Part shown: piece by piece, positions 22,242-31,996 of the stretch
How positions within the stretch are numbered: the first letter of the stretch is position 1
How the letters are laid out: every line of letters begins with the position of its first letter
Source: Platerodrilus igneus
Taxonomy: Eukaryota > Arthropoda > Insecta > Coleoptera > Lycidae
Reading direction: 5' to 3'
DNA: 64,000 nt
Assembly (NCBI GenBank): GCA_036346225.1
Contig: JARFIW010000900.1
Coordinates: forward strand, 3,339,338-3,403,337
Notes under the pieces: model-generated
Told to the model about the DNA's origin: nothing
What the model saw: only the letters and a program-made list of their open reading frames with translations
Databases searched by the model: none
Translations under genes and position numbers: made by a program

Positions 22242-22658
22242 TTTTCTTCTGTAACAATAAACAAGGTTTTAGAAGAACACGTATTTAAAATGGGCGTTGC
22301 TAGGAGCAAGACTGAATACTTTCTAGATATAGATCGCTGTCGATACTTGTTTGTCAATGACAAGAAATTCCCAGAACTACTCAATTAATATGGAAATATC
22401 TAGAAGGTTTGGTTTTACCCCCAACACGATTAATTTGAACATCCAATCAAATGTTGAACAAGTTGGACTTTAAATCTGTGTATACTTTCCAAATACTGGT
22501 ATGTTTATGACAACTAGGGGGAAAACCTACGATAATATAATTAATTATGCCTTGGGGCAGGTTTTTCCCTGTAAAGACTTGTATTTAATACCATTATGTA
22601 AATCCGTTATTGACTTAAACAGGTTCAAGATTGATCGGCGCATGACCCCACCATCCAA

Positions 22659-22666
22659 TATATAAG
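22659..22666 (+). promoter_or_regulatory. Candidate TATA box for the plus-strand unit
   Basis: TATATAAG lies 73 bp upstream of the ATG at 22739, in the gap between the divergent polymerase gene and the plus-strand gene block. Spacing and position suit a core promoter. There is no direct evidence of use. Confidence 0.35.
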
Positions 22667-22738
22667 ACGAGAAATGTGAAGCTAAAAATCCAGTTTGCGA
22701 AATATCTTCGAGTTAATCGGGTATCAAAGTTTAAAATA

Positions 22739-22954
22739 ATGGACGTTGTCGGTGTTGACGTTGTGGATGATTTCCTTGTGCCGCAGTTAGACCTAAACAA
22801 GTTAGTAAGTAAGTCTGTTTACCCCTTAAGTAGATTCCCACGTCAACAACACCATCACAATGTGCAAGTTGGACTCGATTTATATGGCGGTCTGGAACCA
22901 GCGCTTCAAATTGTTTGCTGCACGGGTGTATGTAGAGATTATGCTGTAAAATGA
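22739..22954 (+). CDS. Small ORF of the Polinton-like element, unrecognised
   Basis: 71 codons starting 'MDVVGVDVVDDFLVPQLDL', with a His/Gln-rich 'PRQQHHHNVQ' and a Cys-containing tail. I do not recognise the family. It is the first plus-strand ORF after the candidate TATA box. Its stop codon overlaps the next start as ATGA (22951-22954), an arrangement common in compact viral and Polinton genomes. The start was chosen for that context; the frame is open upstream to 22676 with another Met. Confidence 0.4.
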   Translation: MDVVGVDVVDDFLVPQLDLNKLVSKSVYPLSRFPRQQHHHNVQVGLDLYGGLEPALQIVCCTGVCRDYAVK

Positions 22955-23625
22955 GTTACAATGATTGGACAAATTTCTTCAACTTTTAAGTCGAGTTCAA
23001 AATTCGAAAATTTGCTCGAGAAGCAAATCAAGTCTCACTAAATGGGTTATCTAATGAAGACGATGAGATTGTAATACAAATAGATCACGGATTTAAATTA
23101 TCTAATGAAGACGATGAGATTGTAATACAACTAGATCACGGATTTAAATTGAAATTGGTAGTGGACACATCCAATGTTAAACGTGTGGGGGCGGGAGCCA
23201 ATTTTCAAGAAGAAAATGCCTTTAACATGGAAATTACAAAAGGACGAGATGTTATTATTTTGAATAAAAGCGAAGTTTTTAAGATATTCAAGATGAGTGA
23301 ATTAATAAGCTACAAGCTGCAAGGGTTGAATAGCCGAGGCTTTCCGGCATTTTGCGAGGGGTTTATCGGCAGTGCAATAAATATAAATCGTGGAGGAAAT
23401 ATCGAGTTGACGGATGAAGAAAGAGATACAATTTTAATAGAAAGTGAACTCCGAGCAAGTCCTTATCTATTTCATGACTTCACCAATGTAAATTATCATA
23501 CAATTCTGGAAATAATTACATGTCACTCCGACCAATATGCCGATGATGTAACCGTGGCACTATCGCTAGCACAAATGTTTGAGAGAGAGTCTTTTTCCGA
23601 AGATTCCGGTTACCACAGCACATGA
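22951..23625 (+). pseudogene. Polinton-like hypothetical protein with one early stop
   Basis: One frame of 224 codons from the ATG overlapping the previous stop, interrupted only by a TAA at 22987-22989. The rest is acidic and soluble, with no membrane segment or motif I know. Near residues 33-66 a 17-residue unit is present twice because of a 51-bp duplication. Notable segments are 'NSRGFPAFCEGFIGSAININ' and a Ser-rich C-terminus. It may be a minor structural or accessory protein of the element; I have no family match. Confidence 0.5.
23047..23148 (+). repeat. 51-bp direct duplication within an ORF
   Basis: Two adjacent copies of a 51-bp unit (23047-23097 and 23098-23148), identical except near the 'acaaatag'/'acaactag' site. 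The length is 17 codons, so the frame is kept. The near identity suggests a recent duplication relative to the rest of the decay. Confidence 0.9.
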
Positions 23626-23818
23626 TCCGCAACGATCCTATAAAAGACGAGTGTAGTTACAAACATGGTTGACATAACGTAACGTTAATATCTGAAGAAT
23701 TCCAGTATAACTTTATAAATTAATGTATTTATATGTAAAATGTATTTTGTAAAAGTATTAATAGAGATGTTTGTGGATATTGTTCATTCAGTTGTTGTTT
23801 GTTGATGTGCACGCATAC

Positions 23819-23995
23819 ATGATTGTGAATTCAGGTGGTGGGCTGGTCAACAAAGTAATAAATAAGTTACCATTTGAGGTCAACATTCCGTCTTATCACT
23901 TTTGCGGACCAGGGACTAGGCTGGATTCAGCCTCTCCGTACCACCACGGTATAATCTGGAAAAGGAGCCTTACCACGTTATATATTACCCATTAA
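23819..23995 (+). pseudogene. Phospholipase A2-like fragment
   Basis: From the ATG at 23819 the frame reads 'SGGGLVNKVINKLPFEVNIP' and 'YHFCGPGTRLD'. This is the calcium-loop signature (Y..CGPGT) of the parvovirus-type phospholipase A2 domain, which also occurs in Polinton/adintovirus genomes. The family's downstream His-Asp catalytic segment is not present: after 'RLD' the sequence turns into an unrelated frame, so only the first half of the domain survives. Confidence 0.6.
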
Positions 23996-24081
23996 GTGTA
24001 TCAGAAATCGATAACATTACAATCAAATTAGTCGATAACTGGAGGAAATTGGTAAATTTTTCTCCGGAAACATATACTTGA
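23940..24081 (+). pseudogene. Coding-like fragment downstream of the PLA2-like piece
   Basis: A different frame from the PLA2 fragment, open to a TGA at 24079-24081, with 'YHVIYYPLSVSEIDNITIK' and 'NWRKLVNFSPETY'. The composition looks like real protein, with alternating hydrophobic residues suggesting beta strands. It could be the C-terminus of a capsid or penton-like protein joined to the PLA2 fragment by a deletion, but I cannot confirm that. Confidence 0.4.
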
Positions 24082-24112
24082 GTTAGGTTAGAAATAAAAA
24101 ACATTTAAGAAA

Positions 24113-24274
24113 ATGCCTATTGATTTTATATATAAAACACGATACCACACGCCTCAACAATCAGATGTGTCTACGCCGTCACAGTGTCAAGCCGTCAAAC
24201 TACTTACAGCAGAAGAAGTTCGTTTTTTAAAATCCTTAGGATTGAAAGTGCTAAATTATGGTTGGCAGAAGTAA
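24113..24274 (+). CDS. 53-residue ORF overlapping the capsid-like gene
   Basis: ATG at 24113, stop TAA at 24272-24274. It starts 'MPIDFIYKTRYHTPQQSDV' and has 'LTAEEVRFLKSLGLKVL' near its end. It overlaps the next ORF by 17 bases. It is intact, without Cys-rich or membrane features. I do not recognise it; its place directly before the capsid-like gene suggests an accessory or minor capsid protein of the element. Confidence 0.45.
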   Translation: MPIDFIYKTRYHTPQQSDVSTPSQCQAVKLLTAEEVRFLKSLGLKVLNYGWQK

Positions 24275-24662
24275 ACGTGTTTTGGACTACCGCAGCGAGC
24301 GAGATGTTAAACTAGGAAGGCTCAACTACCAAGATGTACCTAAATTAGATGTATTTGGAAGTTATAAATTGGACGAGACTATCATAAAGGAGGATTATTA
24401 TACCTATTTACCATTTACATTAAACGCTGAAAACAATGATCGAATTTCTATAGAAATCCAAAGCAGCGATAACATAACATACCCGCACGAAAGTTTTATC
24501 TTCATTAAGGGTATCTATAAAACAACAGATCGTGTCAAAGCATACGAGTTCACTAGTAATGCCCCTTACTTTCTCTTTGAAGAAATACAATACAAGTTGG
24601 GGAATAATCAAATAGTCGACGTGTGTCGAATTCCTGGAATTACTCGAACCATTAAAGGACTG
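24258..24662 (+). pseudogene. Major-capsid-like N-terminal fragment (double jelly-roll type, tentative)
   Basis: About 135 codons from the ATG at 24258, beginning with a basic 'MVGRSKRVLDYRSERD'. It then has beta-rich text such as 'DNITYPHESFIFIKGIYK' and 'APYFLFEEIQYKLGNNQ'. The pattern and position suit the N-terminal part of a Polinton/adintovirus hexon-like capsid protein. The family is several hundred residues long; here the frame runs into the 7-bp array at about 24663 and the rest is gone. The identification rests on my recollection of the family and on context. Confidence 0.5.
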
Positions 24663-24857
24663 GTGACCCTGGCCGTGACCGTGGCCGTGACCTGTGGCCT
24701 GTGGCCTGTGGCCTGTGGCCTGTGGCCTGTGGCCTGTGGCCTGTGGCCTGTGGCTCTGTGGCCTGTGGCCTGTGGCCTGTGGCCTGTGGCCTGTGGCCTG
24801 TGGCCTGTGGTCTGTGGCCTGTGGCCTGTGGCCTGTGGCCTGTGGCCGTGACCTGTG
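24663..24857. repeat. 7-bp tandem array (tgtggcc)n
   Basis: About 22 units of tgtggcc, with degenerate 'ggccgtgacc' units at both edges and one irregular unit near 24752. Seven is not a multiple of three, yet all the frames stay open because the units carry no stops. The resulting Leu-Trp-Pro-Val-Ala-Cys-Gly ORFs are artefacts. The array replaces the sequence between the capsid-like and ATPase-like fragments. Confidence 0.95.
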
Positions 24858-25015
24858 GCGAGACATAAAGCAATAGACTCTTTCTACCTATGCCAAACTT
24901 ATGCGAGCGCCTTAAAACACAGGTTAAGAGACAACGCAAACGTCATCGCAATGTGGAAACAGGATGAGACCAATCTTAGACATATTTTTTCGGATCACAT
25001 AAGTGGTGACATGTC
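24858..25015 (+). pseudogene. Packaging-ATPase-like C-terminal fragment
   Basis: About 52 codons in frame: 'HKAIDSFYLCQTYASALKHR', 'RDNANVIAMWKQDETNL', 'HIFSDHISGDMSY'. I associate this text with the C-terminal end of the FtsK/HerA-type genome-packaging ATPase of Polintons. The Walker A and B motifs would lie upstream and are missing, replaced by the 7-bp array. Homology stops at about 25015, where a Gypsy-type sequence takes over. Confidence 0.5.
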
Positions 25016-25069
25016 ATATAAAAGAATATATATCTCCAAAAACTACCTACTACATGTACTTTCACAATA

Positions 25070-25911
25070 TTCAACTATATGAGAGCTTTTGTAAAACAGT
25101 TCTCGAGCACTTTTCGGAAAACGGACCCAGACTAATTAAATGCAATAAATTAGTCAATACGCTTACGGACATGGAAGAAAAACTCATGCTAATCAAGAAT
25201 TATCACGAAGGTAAGACAAACCACAGGGGAATTAACGAAACAACAGGGAAACTAAAGCGCAACTACTATTGGACGAATATCAGTGACAGCAAAACTATAT
25301 TTATTAATGTTTGCGAAACTTGTCAGAAAACAAAATACGCAAAACGGAACCCTTACTCACCATTGATGCTTACGGCAACCGCTACTAAACCCTTTAAAAT
25401 CATTCACATAGATGTTTTTATATTTGACAACAAAAATTATTTGACATTTGTCGATTCTTTCACGAAATTCGCACAAGCGACACCCATCACCGGAAAAACC
25501 ACAATACATATTAGTAAAGCCCTAATAAAATACTTCGCATCTTTCGGAGTACCACAGAACTTAATATTAGGCAATGGTAAAGAACTTAGCAACGAAACTG
25601 TAAAGGAAATCTTGAATTTGCACACAATCAAAATTCACTTTACGACGCCAATGCACCATGAATCTAACTCGATTGTAGAAAGATTCCATTCCACCATTAT
25701 AGAGCACCTAAGAATACTTAGAACAATGTATCCAAAAGAAAATGATTTTATGGACTACGCAGTTATTGGTTACAACAACTCGATTCACTCTAGTGCCAAT
25801 TACACGCCACAAGAGTTAACTTTTGAGCACCCGAAAGCAAGAAACCCTGATGAAATTTTCACACCACACACCTTCTATACGGAATACGCAAAAATCAGCA
25901 GGACAGATTAA
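25070..25911 (+). pseudogene. Gypsy integrase, catalytic Asp replaced
   Basis: Integrase inserts retroviral-type DNA into the genome. The His-His-Cys-Cys zinc domain is visible: 'NYHEGKTNHRGI' with two His and 'VCETCQKTKY' with two Cys. The core begins 'IIHIDVF' (first catalytic Asp) and ends 'SIVERFHST' (catalytic Glu). At the second site the family has an Asp in a D-N-G motif, but here the text is 'LILGNGKEL', a Gly in place of the Asp. The frame stops at 25909-25911, just past the core. The upstream limit is approximate; the Met at 25003 is within the junction. Confidence 0.8.
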
Positions 25912-26221
25912 AATACGTATATCAAGACGTTACGAAGAAGTTACACGATAAAAATTAACCGTACTCGACAAAAATAATACACAAGGCGTCACTAGTAAAG
26001 AATTCATGTTAGGACAGACAGTTTATAAAAGAAATACGAGTAGAAATAAAAAGGATAATAAATTTTTAGGACCCTATGAAGTAACAAAACTACTAGACAG
26101 AAATCGTGCTAAAATCATAAAGAAAACCGGCAAACGCCGACCCGATATAATTCACATTAAAGAACTTACAAAACCTTTTATTGTTGCAGGTTCGCAATTT
26201 GCGGAAGCGTATACACTTTAG
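25912..26221 (+). pseudogene. Gypsy integrase C-terminal domain
   Basis: After frameshifts near 25905-25960 the integrase resumes at 26006-26221 with 'VYKRNTSRNKKDNKFLGPYE', the GPY/F-type C-terminal module, followed by 'IHIKELTKPFI' and a stop. The intervening bases hold coding-like text in other frames ('YQDVTKKLH'). The next sequence (26222-26270) may be the first codons of env before the inserted repeats begin. Confidence 0.7.
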
Positions 26222-26309
26222 ACATGCCTAGATTCAAAAACCTAAATGACAACCCCGGACTACTACTATTAAAACTAGAGTAGGAGGAATATGGCAATAC
26301 TGGAACCTC

Positions 26310-26580
26310 ATTTACTCCCGAAACCCTCATTTGTTCCCTCATTTGCTCCTCATTTGCTCCAAAATCACTCATTTGCTTTCGAATCCCTCATTTACATGTA
26401 AATTTCCATAAGGAGGAAATGAGGAGGAGTGGCTCTCTCCTTCCTCATTTGCCCCCTCATTTGCTCCCTCATTTGCTCCCGAAACCCTCATTTGCTCCAA
26501 AAGCCCTCATTTGCTCCCTCATTTGCTCCTTATTTGCTCCAAAATCCCTCATTTGCTCCGCCTTGTGGACCGCTTTGTGG
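26310..26580. repeat. Degenerate satellite of 'cctcatttgctcc' units
   Basis: About fifteen occurrences of tcatttgctcc or close variants, spaced 12-19 bp apart with short spacers such as 'cgaaacc', 'aaaatc' and 'aaaagc'. It is interrupted near 26385-26430 by about 45 bp of other sequence containing 'aggaggaaatgaggagg', the unit's complement. The irregular spacing distinguishes it from a simple microsatellite. The ORFs read through it are artefacts. Confidence 0.85.
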
Positions 26581-26620
26581 AATTTTTACCCCAACCATTT
26601 TGATTACATCACACCCGCAT

Positions 26621-27640
26621 TCGACTAGCCATTTTCATCTTTCGAGAAAAACCTATCTTGTTTGGTATCAATTAATATTAGATTTTTCTCAACTACCTGA
26701 ATCTCCAGGAATTTTTTAGATTGCATCATCCCCCAGAGAGCTACCCCAATTTTAAGATTTTCTGCATGCAGCGATTTTCTGACCGTCCCTATAAATTTTT
26801 TAACCATGTGACACATCTTGTTAGTCTAGAATTTTACGCAGAATCCGTGTCTGCTAACAGATTTACAATCCGACCACCCCTTACAAAGTTACACTTTTAA
26901 AGACTCCGAGCCTCTAAATTTTGCTCTTCGCTCCAACATCTAAACCAAATAGTTTTCTTCGACTAGCCATTGCATCTTTCGAGATAACCCTATCTTGTTT
27001 GGTATCAATTAATATTAGATTTTTCTCAGCTACCCGAATCTCTATGAATTTCTTAGATTGCATCATCCCCCAGAGAGCTACCCCAATTTTAAGATTTTCT
27101 GCTGATAGCGATTTTATGATCGTCCTTATAAATTTTTTAACCATGTGACACAATCTGTTAGTCTAGAATTTTACGCAGAATTTGAGTCTGCTAACATTTA
27201 AAATCCGACCACCCCTTACAAAGTTACACTTTTAAAGACTCCGAGCCTCTAAATTTTGCTCTTCGCTCCAACATCTAAACCAAATAGTTTTCTTCGACTA
27301 GCCATTGCATCTTTCGAGATAAACCTATCTTGATTGGTATCAATTAATATTAGATTTTTCTCAGCTACCCGAATCTCTATAAATTTCTTACATTGCATCA
27401 TCCCCCAGAGAGCTACCCCAATTTTAAGATTTTCTGCTGATAGCGATTTTATGATCGTCCTTATAAATTTTTTAGCCATGTGAAACATTTTGCTAGTCTA
27501 GAATTTTACACAAAATCCGAATCTGCAAACAGATTTAAAATCGGACCACACATTACAAGGTTACACTTTTAAAGTCTCAAACCTCTTTAAATTGTTTTGC
27601 TCATCTATAACATATGCTTTAACCAACCATTTCCCTAGAA
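26621..27640. repeat. 335-bp tandem repeat, three copies
   Basis: Units start at 26621, 26959 and 27294 at 'tcgactagccat', a period of 335-338 bp; the third unit decays after 27480. The copies are closely similar. On the minus strand each unit keeps an open frame of 63-79 codons with the same text: 'ENLKIGVALWGMMQ', 'VAEKNLILIDTKQDR'. The shared frame may be an old coding fragment amplified as satellite. I do not recognise a protein family. Confidence 0.85.
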
Positions 27641-27795
27641 ATCTAAAACTGTGGGGATTTTAAAAATGAGTTCTTTATAAGCCATAAGTGTTTACAATTT
27701 AAAACCATTTTTTTCAAACAGTAATGTGCTGTTTTCAGAATATCGCAAAAACCCATGACTTTTAAAATTTTTCTGGTTTTAACATTGTTAATTAC

Positions 27796-28575
27796 TAGGG
27801 GTGGGCGATACGGGATTTTGCGTATCGAATATCGATACATATTCTATATCGATATGTATCGATATATCGAATATCGATATATATCGATACGTATCGATAC
27901 GTATCGATGCGTATCGATATGTATCGATGCGTATCGGTGCGTATCGATACATATCGATTCGTAACGATGCGTATCGATACGTATCGATACGTATCGATAC
28001 GTATAGATTCGTATCGATGCATATTGATACGTATAGATACGTAGCGGTACGTATAGATATATATAGCGATTCGTATCGGAACGTTTAGATGTGTAGATTA
28101 AGTATACATATCGAGACGTAGCGATACCTGTCGGTACGAATCGATGCGCATCTATAAATTTTTCTACTTTTTCTTTGGGAATAAAATCACAAGATCGTTT
28201 TAAAATAATGTATTTACTGACAATTCGATTTTTCACCTAAAATTGTTTGTTATCAAAATAATTGAAGTTTCAAGTTTAATATTTGTGACATAAGTATGTA
28301 TAGAGGGGTGGACGATACGGGATTTTGCGTATCGAATATCGATACATATTCTATATCGAATATCGATACGTATCGATACGTATCGATGCGTATCGATACG
28401 TATCGATACGTATCGATGCGTATCGATACATATCGATACGTATCGATACATATCGATACGTATCGATACATATCGAGTATCGATATATCGATATTTATTT
28501 TTTGCTGTATCGGGGGGGTCGATACGGGGGTCGTATCGATACGTATCGATATATCGATACGCCGACCCAGCCCTA
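27796..28575. mobile_element. hAT-type MITE built of palindromic gtatcgatac repeats
   Basis: Flanked by a perfect 8-bp direct repeat ttaattac (27788-27795 and 28576-28583). The ends are 'taggggtgggcgat' and, inverted, 'tagggctgggtcgg', a hAT-like terminus. The interior is two blocks of the self-complementary 10-mer gtatcgatac and variants (about 27830-28130 and 28340-28480). A second left-end-like segment ('aggggtggacgatacggg') starts at 28302, so a shorter copy may lie inside or the element was partly duplicated. The 'YRYVSIRID' ORFs on both strands are artefacts of the array. Confidence 0.85.
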
Positions 28576-28583
28576 TTAATTAC

Positions 28584-29110
28584 TACGTCACAAACATAAT
28601 TACATGCTCAATGCTAAATAGTTGGAAAATACATTTGTTTTACATACTAATTGCTTTACAATTATGTGACGTAAAGTGAAAGTAGCGTAGATCTTTCTTT
28701 TTTATTAATTAATGGCTATATGATTTGAGAAATACAATAGATATGCTCAATGCCATCCATTAGGAAATTCTCGTATAATTGCTGGTGTATACAATGTACT
28801 TTCTATTACGACCTCGACTAGGAGAAATGCAAACTTCATCTTGTAATACGGATCGATTAACGCTTAATAATTTCAAACCGCATAAAAACGCGATCTGATT
28901 AATAAAAACCTATTCGTTTCGCATGCTTTGTGTAAGTTCGTTGAAATTTTCGTATCGTGTAGTGATTTTTCGTCATATTGAAATTTAAGGTAAGTCTACT
29001 TTTTTATTAAAATAGAACTGAATTTATTTGCAAACACCGATTAATGTGTATTTTGCTATTGTTTCTGATTGTATTTTTAAAACATTAATTTTTCCAAAAT
29101 AATGCGTTGT
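28584..29110. other. No gene recognised
   Basis: A+T-rich sequence. A consensus-like splice donor, 'aaggtaagt', lies at about 28988-28996 on the plus strand, but no acceptable exon around it could be identified. Confidence 0.5.
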
Positions 29111-29111
29111 T

Positions 29112-30360
29112 TTACATATATATATTTTTTTCAAATTTTAAAGATAGGCTTTTAGCTAGACGAATGTTAGGCGTATCTATCAACCCCAATTCCGAAATGA
29201 CTATTTCTTTTGGAATTGTAAAATATGGTGTTGCAGATTGTGTAAAATATGTACTACCTGCTTTAATGTAGCACTTGTGTAAGATTTTTATTTTATCTTG
29301 GCTATCTTCCTCCTCTACTATCTCCAAATAATTTACATGGAAAGTGGGCGAAGAACTTAAAAATTACGGAATCTTAAAACTAATATATACAATAGATTTA
29401 CAGCATACCTCTTCCTCGGTTCGGACACTCCATCGTCGACACTGGTGTTCTTTATGCGATAGCTAATCATACGGTTGTTAAACGCTATGCTAACCATTTC
29501 TACACTATCTTCGCCAGTAGCGGTTTTTCCAGGTATAGGAAACACTTCAAGAGTTGCATTTTAAAACGTTTGCAAGTACCATTTTAGTACAAAACAAAAT
29601 CCGCACTATAGGACTTTGGTGAAACTTGTAAGCGAACTAACTTATAAACTAAAAAGTTTACTTTTGCGTAGCTGCTTTATGCTTCCTATAGAATGCAAAC
29701 CAAAGGTTTCCGAAGACAGCCGAAGGAAGTTGAAGATTCAGTGGGGAACTAAATGACGTTATCTTTTACCAATCCTTGCTACTCGTCCAGTACATTTAGC
29801 ACCATGCGAATGCAGTTAGTAGAGTCATTGGAAACGTCTTCCATGTTATGCAGGTCGGCAATCGCATCGCGCACATATTAAAAATCCAAAAGGGTTATAG
29901 CACACGCACACAAATTGGTTGCAAGCCGTGCAGTAGAAGATGCAGTGCTACTATAAACAATAACTTAATAAAACATTTTAAACCTTTACTAAGGAGATAC
30001 CAAACTTGTTGCCTACAGAATACTTAGTAATAAAGCAATTTAATTTTAAATAACTTCTACGTAATATTTTAGAAAATGGTAGGTTTGAATATTTTCTTTG
30101 GAAACAATCGAAGATTGCCGAAGACACTCGAAGAGTGCACAAACGCGGTCACTAAACCAATCAGCATTAATACCGAGTATTCTATGCTTTCGTAGGTTTC
30201 TCATTTCATAGAAGTAAATCTTCCGCATAGCGGTTGGTAGCACGTAATGATTTCTAGAACCGGCAAGTACTTGATATCGCCCAAATACAGAATTAGATGC
30301 TCGAAGTTCGTCAACTCCCGATTCCCTCGTAAAAGGTAGAAAAAACTCGGTCAATCATCC
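29112..30360 (-). pseudogene. Unrecognised decayed coding island
   Basis: Three minus-strand stretches look protein-coding though broken. 30354-30046 has 'FTRESGVDELRASNSVFGRY' and 'VCALFECLRQSSIVSKE'. About 29960-29800 has 'ARLATNLCACAITLLDF' and 'IADLHNMEDVSNDSTNCIRM' with one stop between. 29560-29400 has 'GEDSVEMVSIAFNNRMI' and 'NTSVDDGVSEPRKR', continuing in 29327-29112 with 'IVISELGLIDTPNIRLAKSL'. The order is collinear, so one gene or polyprotein is likely. I recognise no family. It lies inside the gap between Gypsy integrase and env, on the opposite strand. None of the apparent starts is a convincing ATG. Confidence 0.45.
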
Positions 30361-30829
30361 ATCTAACTTAAACTTCGACCCGCTACCGTTTTGATAATTT
30401 CCAAACATTTTTCAAAGGACAATGGGCTTCCACACTAACACCTAACGTATCTTTCCTATTATTTGTTAAACAAAAACTACCGGTATCGCCATGCACGTAT
30501 GCGGATGTAAGCAGATGTTTATGGATATGTACGAGAATATGTAACCATATACATTAATCACTCTAAGCTATTTTATTTAGTCCATTAAACTATTATTTTT
30601 CTAAACCACAATTACTAATCGTTTTTATAGGTTTAACATTTCTACCATTTCCCAATGACTGGTGCTACGTACATAGAAACTTTAATTTCTTATTGGAGAG
30701 AATTCTTATTCTCCCACGCACTGCTGCGTAGTTGCATGCCCATCTCTTTTGGAGGTAGCATAGAAACCTGGAGTAGGAATAAACTTATACTAAAAAACAA
30801 CGACTCAAACATCTAGACCAAGTAATACA

Positions 30830-31943
30830 ATTCACATTAATTCAGAATAAAAAAACATTTCAATATTATGACATACACACCATGTTTTCACACTTTTATG
30901 AAACTTTTCAAATTATATATGATTTACTAGAGAGAATAAAAGTAGCTACCACCTTTACAAAATTAAATACATTACGCAATTCCATAATAAAACCATAAGA
31001 TTTACTCGACGAGCTTATGGAAATTGAGCAATCAGACAAAATTAAAGTTCCCTTCAAACCAGATAAGAAACATATATTATTGATCGAAAAAGTAACTACT
31101 GTTAGAAGTTACACTAAAGGTAACCAAATTGTATTTATATTGGATGCACCCCTTGTAGAGACTGAAAATTATAATTACTTTTACCTTCACCCTTTTCCTA
31201 CACCAAATAAAAACTCCTTTAAGACAATAATCCTACATTCCAAATATTTACTACTAAGCGAAGAAAAGTATGCTTTATCAAATACAAAATGTAAAGAGAC
31301 CTTAACAAACGAATATGTATGCCAAAACGAACATACATTCGGAATAGATGAAAGAGTGCCATGTGAAATCCAAGTACTATGGTTCAATGCAAATCAAACA
31401 AACTGCAAACAAAATCCCCGTTCGTATAACCGACACACGAATACAGAAATTAGAAGGAAACAAATGGATGGTTTTAACCCCGAAAGAAACAGTCGCAACG
31501 ACAAAATGTGCTAAACTATTGGACAACACACAACTAAAAGGCAGCTACTTAGTTGAATTAATTAAGGGCTGTGAAATCAAGATCGACGGACATCATATAA
31601 AGAAGTATGAAAGTTACTTACACTCATCTTCGTACGTGAAGATACCAGAGGTCCAGAAGATCAAAAGGGCCGAACCCATCGAGTTACAATCTATAAATTT
31701 AGAAGACGCAAAACCCATATATAAAAACTTAGAAGACCAAAGAAAAAGACCAGATCAACTTGACGAACGACTTCAGCTACACATTTTTTTGAAATGAATG
31801 TATTTATTGTAACTATTATAATTATATTTTTAGAAACTGTTAGTTATAAATTTGTTTGTAAAATTATTGAGAAAAAGAAAAAGAATTTTAAATTAAACGA
31901 TGAAGAAATAAATAGAATAGCAAACAACACCCCGTTGTCTTGA
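30830..31943 (+). pseudogene. Errantivirus-like envelope glycoprotein, broken
   Basis: Env of insect Gypsy retroviruses, related to the baculovirus F fusion proteins, anchored in the membrane. The text runs from about 30830 ('HTMFSHFYETFQIIYDLLER'), with a TAA at 30996-30998, through 31017-31420 ('IVFILDAPLVET' and several Cys). A frameshift near 31415 leads to 31420-31797. A change at a seven-T run near 31785 leads to a last frame, 31794-31943. That frame holds a hydrophobic anchor ('VFIVTIIIIFLETV') and a basic cytoplasmic tail. The N-terminal half, including any signal peptide and cleavage site, is missing or beyond the inserted repeats. Confidence 0.65.
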
Positions 31944-31996
31944 ACAAAAATGCAAGCAGTTACGTATTGCATAAGTCACATATAATTAGATTAAAA

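Larger units (their letters stand above)
17988..24990. mobile_element. Decayed Polinton/Maverick-like (adintovirus-like) element
   Basis: A set of genes characteristic of Polintons occurs within 7 kb. On the minus strand lies a protein-primed family B DNA polymerase. On the plus strand lie a phospholipase-A2-like fragment, a small ORF overlapping a capsid-like ORF, and a tail resembling the packaging ATPase. Polintons are self-synthesising DNA transposons related to adintoviruses. No retrovirus-type Polinton integrase, protease or terminal inverted repeats were found, so the element is partial. Every large gene is broken. The compact spacing on the plus strand (ATGA and 17-nt overlaps) is virus-like. 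Confidence 0.7.

Noticed and set aside
24420..24939. Minus- and plus-strand ORFs rich in GHRPQAT and LWPVACG
   Set aside because: They are read through the 7-bp array; only the text upstream and downstream of it is protein-like.
27755..28679. ORFs with YRYVSIRID repeats on both strands
   Set aside because: They are products of the palindromic gtatcgatac array in the MITE.
28980..28996. Exon ending in a consensus splice donor (aag|gtaagt)
   Set aside because: No coding frame, promoter or partner acceptor could be found; such a motif occurs by chance in a window of this size.
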